From Bradyrhizobium ottawaense (GTDB lineage: Bacteria > Pseudomonadota > Alphaproteobacteria > Rhizobiales > Xanthobacteraceae), in contig NZ_LT629693.1 in the NCBI RefSeq assembly GCF_900099825.1, forward strand, positions 1,426,001 to 1,490,000: a DNA stretch of 64,000 nt, written 5' to 3'. The notes under the pieces are model-generated. The model saw nothing but the letters and a program-made list of their open reading frames with translations, did not search any database and was not told the origin of the DNA. Shown here piece by piece: positions 55,041 to 62,074 of this stretch; position 1 is the first letter of the stretch; every line of letters starts with the position of its first letter. The translations under genes and the position numbers were made by a program.

Positions 55041-55810
55041 GACTGGCCGGCGCCATATTCGCCGCGCTGCTGGTGGCGGGTTCCGTCGGCGCCGCCGAAA
55101 TCCCGCAGGCCGAACGCCGCTCCGGTTACAGCTTCATGACGCCGGACACCAGGGCGATGCAGGACGACGACACTGCCAATCCCGGCATGCTCTGGGGGCT
55201 CGACGGCGAAGCGTTGTGGAAGCGCAAAGTTGGTTCCGCGAACAAGGCCTGCGCCGATTGCCACACCGACGCCAGCGCCAGCATGAAGGGCGTCGCCGCG
55301 CATTATCCCGCCTTCGACAAGGCGCTCGGCCGTCCCGTCGATCTGGAACAGCGCATCAACCTGTGCCGTACCAACCATCAGCAGGCGTCGCCGCTGGCCT
55401 ATGAGAGCCGCGACCTGCTGGCACTGACCGCCTTCGTCGCCCGGCAGTCGCAGGGCAAAGCGATCGAAACCGGCAGCGATCCGCAGCTCGAACCATTCAT
55501 CGCCAAGGGACGCCAGCTGTTCATGCAGCGGCAGGGCCAGCTCAATCTCGGCTGCGCCAATTGCCATGACGACAATTGGGACAAGCGGCTGGCCGGATCG
55601 GCGATCACGCAAGCGCACCCGACGGGATATCCGCTCTACCGGCTGGAATGGCAATCGCTGGGGTCGCTGCAGCGACGCCTGCGCGCCTGCATCACCGGCA
55701 TCCGCGCCCAGGCCTATGACTACGGCGCGCCGGAACTGGTGGAACTCGAGCTGTACCTGATGTCGCGGGCGCGCGGCATGCCGATGGAAGCGCCGGCGGT
55801 GCGGCCGTAG
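55037..55810 (+). CDS. soxA: Dihaem cytochrome c subunit SoxA
   Basis: A 257-residue periplasmic protein. The signal peptide (RLAGAIFAALLVAGSVGAA) is followed by haem site 1 CADCH (Cys72, Cys75, His76), its Cys ligand in NLCR (Cys110), haem site 2 CANCH (Cys173, Cys176, His177) and the active-site Cys218 in RACITGIRA, the persulfide-bearing haem ligand. All catalytic elements of a thiosulfate-coupling SoxAX are therefore present. The start overlaps the soxZ stop as ATGA. Genes for SoxB and SoxCD, which complete thiosulfate oxidation, are absent from this operon. Confidence 0.92.
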   Translation: MRLAGAIFAALLVAGSVGAAEIPQAERRSGYSFMTPDTRAMQDDDTANPGMLWGLDGEALWKRKVGSANKACADCHTDASASMKGVAAHYPAFDKALGRPVDLEQRINLCRTNHQQASPLAYESRDLLALTAFVARQSQGKAIETGSDPQLEPFIAKGRQLFMQRQGQLNLGCANCHDDNWDKRLAGSAITQAHPTGYPLYRLEWQSLGSLQRRLRACITGIRAQAYDYGAPELVELELYLMSRARGMPMEAPAVRP

Positions 55811-55920
55811 GTACGCCGGCCGCCTGGAGGGGCCAAACACAAAAATCGCGAAAACAACCCCATGCAAAGTAGAAATGGCACGCCGCTGGAGGCGCCCGCG
55901 GTCAGACCTTGACCTATCCC

Positions 55921-56080
55921 CTCATGGTGAGGAGCGCGAAGCGCGTCTCCGGACGATGCGCTGCATCGCCGGGCGAACCATGAGAGCCAGACTGTAGCCC
56001 ATCCTTCGAGACGCCGCGGAGCCTGTCATCGGGCGCGCATTCGCGCGACCCGTTGGCGGCTCCTCAGGATGAGGAAGACT
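55921..56080. repeat. Palindromic repeat element, copy 1
   Basis: This stretch between the convergent soxA and ferredoxin reductase genes holds inverted segments such as ggagcgcgaagcgcgtctcc and gatgcgctgcatc, and ends with gcggctcctcaggatgagga. A 44-bp block (56015-56058) recurs exactly at 58304-58347. Elements of this kind are frequent in Bradyrhizobium and Rhodopseudomonas intergenic DNA. Confidence 0.8.
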
Positions 56081-56090
56081 GAGTGTGCTG

Positions 56091-56864
56091 CTAGCGCTCC
56101 GCGAATGCCTTCTCGACCACGAACTGCGCCGGCTCGCCGTGATTGCCTTCGACAAAACCCTTGCCGTTGAGCAAGGTGCGCGTGTCCGCTACCAGCGCCG
56201 GGCTGCCGCAGATCATGACGCGGTCGTGCACGGGATCGAGCGTGGCAAGGCCAATATCGCCGAACAGTTTTCCCGAATTGATCAGGTCAGTGATCCGGCC
56301 GCGGTTGCGGAAGGGATCGCGGGTCACGGTCGGATAATAGATCAGCTGGTTGCGAATGTAGTCGCCGATCAGCTCGTCGTTCGGCAGTTTCTCGGTGATC
56401 ATCTCGCCATAAGCGAGTTCGGCGACGCGGCGGCAGCCGTGCAGCAGCACCACCTTCTCGAACCGCTCATAGGTCTCGGGATCCTTGATCACGCTCAGGA
56501 ACGGCGCCAGGCCGGTGCCGGTGCCGATCAGGTACAGATTGCGGCCGTCTTCGAGGTTGTCGATGACGAGCGTGCCGGTGGCCTTGCGGCTGACGATGAT
56601 CTCGTCGCCCTGCTTCAGGTGCTGCAGGCGCGAGGTCAGCGGACCATCGGGCACCTTGATCGAGAAGAATTCCAGCCGGTCTTCATAGTTGGCGCTGGCC
56701 ACGCTGTAGGCGCGCAGCAGCGGCTTCTCGCCGACCTTCAGCCCGATCATGGTGAACTCGCCGTTTCTAAAACGAAACGAGGGATCGCGCGTGGTGGTGA
56801 AGGAGAACAGCGTGTCGGTCCAGTGATGGACGCTCAAAACGCTTTCCTGGTTGAAATTGCTCAT
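56091..56864 (-). CDS. fpr: Ferredoxin--NADP(+) reductase
   Basis: A 257-residue FAD enzyme of the bacterial FPR subclass. The FAD motif is RAYSVAS (51-57), with the phosphate-binding segment GPLTSRLQHLKQGD. The NADP site is GTGTGLAPFLSVIKDPE, and the C-terminus FVVEKAFAER is typical of the Rhodobacter-like form. It shuttles electrons between NADPH and ferredoxin or flavodoxin, often in oxidative stress or to feed oxygenases. It is divergent from the amidohydrolase, and the shared upstream region holds two operator-like boxes. The ribosome binding site is weak. Confidence 0.92.
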   Translation of the reverse strand: MSNFNQESVLSVHHWTDTLFSFTTTRDPSFRFRNGEFTMIGLKVGEKPLLRAYSVASANYEDRLEFFSIKVPDGPLTSRLQHLKQGDEIIVSRKATGTLVIDNLEDGRNLYLIGTGTGLAPFLSVIKDPETYERFEKVVLLHGCRRVAELAYGEMITEKLPNDELIGDYIRNQLIYYPTVTRDPFRNRGRITDLINSGKLFGDIGLATLDPVHDRVMICGSPALVADTRTLLNGKGFVEGNHGEPAQFVVEKAFAER

Positions 56865-56908
56865 CTTGCCGATCCCGTCTCTCGAAGGCCGATTGCGATG
56901 CTCAAATC

Positions 56909-56940
56909 ATTTGTATACGATCATTCGTACACGAATGAAT
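56909..56940. promoter_or_regulatory. Tandem operator-like boxes between fpr and amidohydrolase
   Basis: Two 10-bp boxes, TTGTATACGA (56911-56920) and TCGTACACGA (56925-56934), fit TYGTAYACGA and start 14 bp apart. The second lies inside the inverted repeat ATTCGT-ac-ACGAAT. They resemble the TGTATACA site near the gntR gene at 7029. Binding by a GntR-type repressor controlling both divergent genes is plausible, but no regulator is encoded next to it. Confidence 0.5.
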
Positions 56941-57021
56941 AATCCTTCTTGATCCCGGCGTCAAGCCGCGGGCAAGATGGCGTCCAGCGCCCCGAAGGCA
57001 TTGAACAACAAGGACAAAACC

Positions 57022-58221
57022 ATGGCCCATGACGCACCCTCGGCAACCGGCCCGAGCAAGCTGGTGATCCGCAATATCGGGTTGCTGCTGTCAGGGGCGC
57101 TGGAGAAGCCGATCCTGGATGCCGACACCATCGTGGCCGAGAACGGCAAGATCACCGCGATCGGCCGGCTGAAGGATGTCGATACCGAGGGTGCCACCAC
57201 CGTCGTCAATGCCAACGGCACCACCGTCGCGCCCGGCCTGATCGACAGCCACGTCCATCCGGTGGCGGGCGACTGGACGCCGCGGCAGAACCAGACCAAC
57301 TGGATCGACAGCTACCTCCATGGCGGCGTCACCACCATGATCTCGGCCGGCGAAGTCCACATGCCCGGCCGTCCGCGCGACGTCGTCGGCCTCAAGGCGA
57401 TGGCGATCTTCGCGCAACGCTCGTTCTGGACGCTGCGCCCCGGCGGCGTGAAGGTGCATGCCGGCGCGCCGGTGATCGAATGCGAGATGGTCGAGGACGA
57501 TTTCAAGGAATTGGCCGCGGCCGGCGTCAAGCTGCTCGGCGAAGTCGGTCTCGGCGGCGTCAAGGACGGCCCGACCGCGCGCAAGATGGTGGGCTGGGCG
57601 CGCAAATACGGCATCCAGAGCACCATCCACACCGGCGGGCCTTCGATCCCCGGCTCCGGCCTGATCGACAAGGACGTGGTGCTCGAAGCCGACACCGACG
57701 TGGTCGGCCACATCAATGGCGGCCACACCGCCCTGCCCGACGACCAGATCCGCTGCATCTGCGAGGGCTGCAAGCGCGGGCTGGAACTGGTTCACAACGG
57801 CAACGAACGCTCGGCACTGTTCACCCTGCGGATCGCGCGCGAGATGGGCGATCTGCATCGCGTCATTCTTGGCACCGATGCTCCGGCCGGGTCCGGCGTG
57901 CAGCCGCTCGGCATCCTGCGCATGGTGTCGCTGTTGTCATCGCTCGGCGAACTGCCGGCGGAAATCGCCTTCTGCCTCGCCACCGGCAACACCGCCCGGA
58001 TGCGGGAGCTGGATTGCGGGATCATCGAGGTCGGCCGCTCCGCCGATTTCGTCATCATGGACATGGCGCAGCATTCGCCCGGCCGGAATATCCTGCACAG
58101 CGTGCAACTCGGCGACCTGCCCGGCATCGGCATGACCATTATCGACGGCATTGTCCGCACCCAGCGCAGCCGCAACACCCCGCCGGCGGGAAGAGTGCCG
58201 GAGATCGTTTCAGGGCATTAG
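57022..58221 (+). CDS. Amidohydrolase-family metalloenzyme, enamidase-like
   Basis: A 399-residue TIM-barrel metal hydrolase. An N-terminal beta domain is followed by the metal motif HVHP (His77, His79) in GLIDSHVHP. Later metal-site candidates are the His of IHTGG, HINGGHTALPD and the Asp of LGTDAPAG. The sequence pattern recalls enamidase of nicotinate fermentation, which opens a reduced pyridine ring, but similar proteins act on other cyclic amides. The start at 57022 has AAGGA six bases upstream. A Tat-exported molybdenum hydroxylase, another class of N-heterocycle enzyme, is 5 kb away. The exact substrate is unknown. Confidence 0.78.
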   Translation: MAHDAPSATGPSKLVIRNIGLLLSGALEKPILDADTIVAENGKITAIGRLKDVDTEGATTVVNANGTTVAPGLIDSHVHPVAGDWTPRQNQTNWIDSYLHGGVTTMISAGEVHMPGRPRDVVGLKAMAIFAQRSFWTLRPGGVKVHAGAPVIECEMVEDDFKELAAAGVKLLGEVGLGGVKDGPTARKMVGWARKYGIQSTIHTGGPSIPGSGLIDKDVVLEADTDVVGHINGGHTALPDDQIRCICEGCKRGLELVHNGNERSALFTLRIAREMGDLHRVILGTDAPAGSGVQPLGILRMVSLLSSLGELPAEIAFCLATGNTARMRELDCGIIEVGRSADFVIMDMAQHSPGRNILHSVQLGDLPGIGMTIIDGIVRTQRSRNTPPAGRVPEIVSGH

Positions 58222-58225
58222 GTGG

Positions 58226-58435
58226 AAGACCTCATCCTGAGGAGCCGCGAAGCGGCGTCTCGAAGGATGAATGGCACGAGCTGGGCCTCATGGTTCGAGA
58301 CGGCGCGGAGCCTGTCATCGGGCGCGCATTCGCGCGACCCGTTGGCGCCTCCTCACCATGAGGAACAGATCACCTTCCCCTTCGAGACGGTCGCTCCGCG
58401 ACCTCCTGCGACAACGGCATAGCCGTTACGCGGAG
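58226..58435. repeat. Palindromic repeat element, copy 2
   Basis: It starts with cctcatcctgaggagccgcg and contains the 44-bp block shared exactly with copy 1. The tail cttcgagacggtcgctccgc recurs near 63956, at the right edge of the window. Copies 1 and 2 bracket the fpr/amidohydrolase pair in the same orientation. No gene is present here. Confidence 0.8.
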
Positions 58436-58684
58436 GTGACGGGATCGAGGTCAGCGTTTTCTCGGAAGTTCGCAACGCAGCAGTTCGTCGGGATGCAGCC
58501 ACGCAGTAACAGCGAGCGCATCGGCCACCGGTGCGTTCCCGAAGCTGCTCTTCACGGCAAACTTAATGGCGACCTTGCCGCTGTTCGAGGCTTGGCGGCG
58601 GGCCCGCCGACAAATAGCGATGTCCGCTTGTGGAGGTATCTTGGACGTCAGCCCCAGATCCCGCGGCGTCCGTTAAGTGCCATG
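58436..58684. other. Intergenic DNA left of the insertion element
   Basis: No gene is supported. The segment gatgtccgcttgtggaggta near 58619 and the following ccccagatcccgcgg resemble decayed intergenic repeats of Bradyrhizobium, from memory. The insertion element begins just to the right. Confidence 0.4.
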
Positions 58685-58697
58685 TGTGGACGGCTCC

Positions 58698-58944
58698 GTG
58701 TTGGCAAGAGATTTTTCACGTTTTGCAGCATTGGTCGGTGCAGCCATGTGTTCGGCCTTTAGACGCGGTTCACATGACCGCTGGCCATAATGCCCTCCGC
58801 GGATCAGGTCCCGACCAACAACTCGCATTCAAGAATGCCTTGGCACATGTGGGTTGTCCTGATCGCCGGATCGACCGGCTCTGCATTACGTGCTGTTCGC
58901 CCTCCCAACCTTCACATCACGCCAGTTGCCCGGCGCGATCTCGT
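58698..58944 (-). ncRNA. Candidate seekRNA/bridge RNA region of the IS element
   Basis: This 247-bp noncoding region between the transposase stop and the inverted repeat is where IS1111-group elements encode their guide RNA. On the transcribed strand it folds locally: the GCCGG/CCGGC hairpin (58865-58879) is enclosed by a GGTTG/CAACC pair (58852-58856 with 58906-58910). The guide loops that would pair with donor and target cannot be assigned without target comparison. RNA boundaries are not known. Confidence 0.45.
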
Positions 58945-59976
58945 TCATCGCGCAAGCGCGACGGGTTCGTTGTATCGCTCGCCCCTGGCCATCATGACCC
59001 AGACCATCCGCGCGATCTTGTTGGCGAGCGCGATAGCCGCAACCTTGGTCGGCCGCCTGGCCAGCAAGGCCGTGAGCCAGGGCCGGTGTTTGGCGCCGTG
59101 GATCTTGGCGTAACGGATGACAGAAAGCGCGCCGGCCACAAACAGGCCGCGCAAATAGCGGTCACCTTGCTTGCTTATATTGCCGAGCCTGTTCTTGCCT
59201 CCACTGGAGTGCTGTTTCGGTACCATACCTATCCAGGCCGAGAAGTTGCGCCCTGATCGGAAGGACTTTGGATCAGCAACGGCAGCGACCAAAGCAGTGG
59301 CCAGCACTGGACCGACGCCGGGGGCTTCTTCGAGCCGCATGCTCATTTCGTTGGACCGATGCCATGCCCTGATCAACCGGTCGAACTCCAGGATCTGCTC
59401 CTTCATCCTGCGCAGTTGAGCCCCGAGTGCCGCAAGACACGCACGAGCGATCTCCGGAACCCTTCTGTCGTTCGGATCGGCGACGACAGTGAGCAGTTCT
59501 ACGACACCTTGACGCCCGACCGGCGCAACTATCCCGTACTCGGCAAGATGAGCCCGGATCGCATTGATTACGGAGGTCTGCTGACGGATGAACAGATGAC
59601 GCGTGCGGTGCAATACCAAGCCGCTTTGCTGCTCGGGAGTCTTGGTCGGCACGAACCGCATGTTGGCCCTGGTGACTGCCTCACAAATAGCCTCTGCGTC
59701 AGTCGCGTCATTCTTCTGCCGCTTGACGTAGGGTTTCACGTAGGCCGGCGGCATTAGCCGGACGGTGTGACCAAGTGCCTGGAGTTCGCGTGACCAATGG
59801 TGCGCCGAGCCGCAGGCTTCAATACCGACCAGACACGGCGACAGCTTCCGGAAGAACGTCAAGACATAGCGACGCTTCAATTGCTGGCGAACAATTACTT
59901 GGCCGCCAGCGTCAACGCCGTGAACCTGGAAAACCGACTTGGCGATGTCTAAACCGATTGTCGTAACCGTCTGCAT
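58945..59976 (-). CDS. IS110-family transposase (DEDD recombinase)
   Basis: A 343-residue recombinase. The RuvC-like DEDD site is complete: Asp10 (GLDIAKSVFQ), Glu53 (GIEACG), Asp90 and Asp93 (KNDATDAEAI). The C-terminal Transposase_20 domain has PGVGPVLATALVAA and the catalytic Ser region VPKQHSSGGKNRLG. Full length and with no frameshift, so probably functional. These enzymes recombine DNA guided by an RNA encoded in the element. GAGGAG six bases upstream of the ATG is the ribosome binding site and lies within a predicted RNA stem. Confidence 0.95.
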   Translation of the reverse strand: MQTVTTIGLDIAKSVFQVHGVDAGGQVIVRQQLKRRYVLTFFRKLSPCLVGIEACGSAHHWSRELQALGHTVRLMPPAYVKPYVKRQKNDATDAEAICEAVTRANMRFVPTKTPEQQSGLVLHRTRHLFIRQQTSVINAIRAHLAEYGIVAPVGRQGVVELLTVVADPNDRRVPEIARACLAALGAQLRRMKEQILEFDRLIRAWHRSNEMSMRLEEAPGVGPVLATALVAAVADPKSFRSGRNFSAWIGMVPKQHSSGGKNRLGNISKQGDRYLRGLFVAGALSVIRYAKIHGAKHRPWLTALLARRPTKVAAIALANKIARMVWVMMARGERYNEPVALAR

Positions 59977-59981
59977 GGCTC

Positions 59982-60048
59982 GCTCCTCTGAATCGTGGGA
60001 GCCTTAACAGCCCCCACATCCGTGGCACTCTCGTGCCGGTGGAGGAGC
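59982..60048 (-). promoter_or_regulatory. Structured leader sequestering the transposase ribosome binding site
   Basis: GCTCCTC (59982-59988) and GAGGAGC (60042-60048) can pair as an outer stem. Inside are two hairpins: GTGGGAGCC with AGCCCCCAC (59995-60017; the mismatch is a G-U pair on the transcribed strand) and GGCAC-tctc-GTGCC (60024-60037). On the transcript the ATG-proximal strand of the outer stem is the Shine-Dalgarno GAGGAG. The three-way junction would restrain translation when the leader is fully transcribed. Confidence 0.55.
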
Positions 60049-60151
60049 CGTCCACAGCATCAACAACGGAAGTAGTCAACATCCATCTTGCCTCGGATAC
60101 CACGGACAGTTCCGACTATCTTCGAGATCGGGCCGAAGATTTGGCTTGCGG

Positions 60152-60559
60152 CTATTTCAAAAGTCGCAAAAGAGCTTGACCGGCTTTTGTGTTGAATTCC
60201 TTGGCATCCAACGTCCCATCATGATCTGAATCTGCGGCAGTGAAACGCTGCTCGACGACCGCGAGATACTCGTCCTTCGTGAGCGTTCCATCGTGGTCAG
60301 GATCGGCAGCGGCGAACTCTTTCGGAGTCAATCTGCGAGCCAATTCACGTTTGTCGAGAGTGCCATCATGGTCGCGGTCTAACTTGTCAAACAACGCTGA
60401 TGCAGCCTTCTTCGCTTCCGCGAGGTCGACCGTGCCATCGTTATCCGTGTCAAACATTCGAATCCAATTCGAATGGCGGGACTTCGCTAAGACCGGCAAT
60501 ACTCCGGCAAGGAAGGTACCGGCGGTAAATGCGAAAACTATGGTGCGGCGCGGTATCAT
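60152..60559 (-). CDS. Exported EF-hand calcium-binding protein
   Basis: A 135-residue protein. The signal peptide (PRRTIVFAFTAGTFLAGVLPVLA) is followed by four EF-hand loops: DTDNDGTVDLAE (37-48), DRDHDGTLDKRE (61-72), DPDHDGTLTKDE (86-97) and DSDHDGTLDAKE (110-121). The metal-ligand positions 1, 3, 5 and 12 are kept in all four. The protein probably binds calcium in the periplasm. The start at 60559 has AAAGG seven bases upstream; longer frames lack a signal. It lies just outside the insertion element. Partner and role are unknown. Confidence 0.88.
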   Translation of the reverse strand: MIPRRTIVFAFTAGTFLAGVLPVLAKSRHSNWIRMFDTDNDGTVDLAEAKKAASALFDKLDRDHDGTLDKRELARRLTPKEFAAADPDHDGTLTKDEYLAVVEQRFTAADSDHDGTLDAKEFNTKAGQALLRLLK

Positions 60560-60846
60560 GGGGAGACCTTTCCCGGTTCCGATTTGCAATACGCAACTCC
60601 GCCGGCGAAAGCGAGTTCCCTCCCCCGAGTGGTAGATCCTGAGCGATGTTGAATCTTCGCTGTCGGAGCTCCGCTGGGTTCGACATTGGCTATCAACGTG
60701 CTTGCAACGTCCGTGTTGGGTCAAACGCGTCATCTGACGGTGTGCGGACTACTTCCGGTCTACTCTGCTAAGCAGATGTTTTCGGAGCCGGTCGACACTT
60801 CGCATTTGGGCCAACAACGGACTCGCGCAGACAACGCAATTCGTTT
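60560..60846. other. Intergenic region with decayed repeat
   Basis: About 290 bp between two same-strand genes. The segment tgggtcaaacgcgtcatct (60717-60735) is related to segments at 61402 and 62033. The rest shows no gene; a plus-strand frame here is antisense to the OsmC gene further on. Confidence 0.4.
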
Positions 60847-61305
60847 TCACTTTGGCGACGAAGCAACGACAAACTTCGCAGTGAGCGAGACCTTCGATTT
60901 TATGGAATTCGAGATGAAGCACTGTGCTTCAACGGTTTCCATGATTTCACGGGCACGTTCGAGTTCGGCTTTGTCTTTGAGGCTTACGCGCGGTCGAACC
61001 ATGACTTCCGTGATGCGGTACTTGCCTTCGACATTTTCGAGCAGGCCTTCGGCTTCACTTTCATATCGCACCGGAGTCAGACCTTTCGCTTGGGCGAGCG
61101 TCAGGAAGGTCAGCATCATGCATGTATTGACTGAGCCGACGAGTAGCTCTTCAGGCGCCCAGATATCTGGTTCACCCTTAAACTCAGGCGGACTGCCAAC
61201 GACGATGTTTGGTTTCCCCGACGCAGAAAGCGTGCCCCGTCGCGCGGAACTCCAGGCTGTGTTGGCCTTGTAGCGAAAGGATTTGTAGGCTCTCTTTGTC
61301 TCCAC
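60847..61305 (-). CDS. OsmC-family peroxide reductase-like protein
   Basis: A 152-residue OsmC/Ohr-fold protein. The two redox cysteines are present: Cys62 in SVNTCMMLTFL and Cys129 in EAQCFISNSIKS. These proteins reduce organic or fatty-acid hydroperoxides in the cytoplasm, usually via lipoyl proteins; this branch (OsmC rather than Ohr) is less specific. The start is GTG at 61305, with AGGAGG five bases upstream. It is a single gene in the accessory end. No OhrR-type regulator is adjacent. Confidence 0.9.
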   Translation of the reverse strand: METKRAYKSFRYKANTAWSSARRGTLSASGKPNIVVGSPPEFKGEPDIWAPEELLVGSVNTCMMLTFLTLAQAKGLTPVRYESEAEGLLENVEGKYRITEVMVRPRVSLKDKAELERAREIMETVEAQCFISNSIKSKVSLTAKFVVASSPK

Positions 61306-61533
61306 GCAAACCTCCTAGACCGCTGTCGCCGAAGGCGCTCTCGAGCTTCCGCTTCCGGCGGTTTCTCTCGAACTATATCGCGAGATGGCTAACGTCTGAA
61401 GTGGGTCAAACCCAGAAATACTCGCTGCGAGCAAATGTCTTCCGTTGTTCACCTGACAACGGACATGCAGCGACCACGGCGATACTTCCGATTTGTGCCA
61501 ATAGGCGACAACGCCCTATGCGGCCCCACGACG

Positions 61534-61908
61534 TCAGTGACGTGCGTTTGTAAGGAGTAGAGTGATGCTAACCACAACTATCGTGAAAGCAAAAAAACCA
61601 AGAAGAGACCTCGTCAGCGTGCGTTCCCAGTTCGTCTGAACACGCGCCAACCAGAAAACCGTAATGAGGGATATGCAAACGGCAACGCCGACAGCAGGAG
61701 CATGGGCGTCTCGCGAAAGAGCTAAGGGAATTTTTAGTCCGATATAGGCCACGAATGCGCCCATATAGACAAACCAGGCCACCCAGCAGACCTCAAGCGC
61801 TTCCTTCAACGAGAGTTTTCGACCGAAGACTGGTAGCGGGCGCACAACCATGAGGACCGACACACCCACCACAGCGAGAGTGCCTAACCAAACCGGATCG
61901 CTGACCAT
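61534..61908 (-). CDS. Small integral membrane protein, unknown function
   Basis: A 124-residue protein with four predicted membrane spans (about residues 6-23, 38-58, 70-88 and 100-120). Short polar loops are Arg/Lys-rich on one side (FGRKLSLKEALE, RVQTNWERTLTR), giving a consistent topology. The start at 61908 has GGTGG about eight bases upstream. I do not recognise the family. Base composition is lower in GC than its neighbours to the left, consistent with the accessory nature of this end. Function cannot be stated. Confidence 0.65.
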   Translation of the reverse strand: MVSDPVWLGTLAVVGVSVLMVVRPLPVFGRKLSLKEALEVCWVAWFVYMGAFVAYIGLKIPLALSRDAHAPAVGVAVCISLITVFWLARVQTNWERTLTRSLLGFFAFTIVVVSITLLLTNARH

Positions 61909-62074
61909 CAATGACCCACCTATTCGGACTTTAGTTTGTAAAAGGAACAAATTAAAGCTCAGTAATTACTTGCCTACAATCTTTGCGCGGGAGCGGTCTT
62001 TTAGAGCTCAAGCCTCTTTTTGAGGTCTGCTGTGGGTCATTCGCGTCGTTTCCGGCATGCCCGACGATGTCCGG

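Larger units (their letters stand above)
58685..60056 (-). mobile_element. IS110-family element, IS1111-type architecture
   Basis: A perfect 13-bp inverted repeat, TGTGGACGGCTCC at 58685-58697 and its reverse complement at 60044-60056, encloses the transposase gene. Only 80 bp lie upstream of the transposase and about 260 bp downstream. Subterminal inverted repeats with a long downstream noncoding region are features of the IS1111 group. True ends lie a few bases outside the repeats. No target duplication is expected for this family. The transposase is intact, so the element could be active. Confidence 0.82.
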
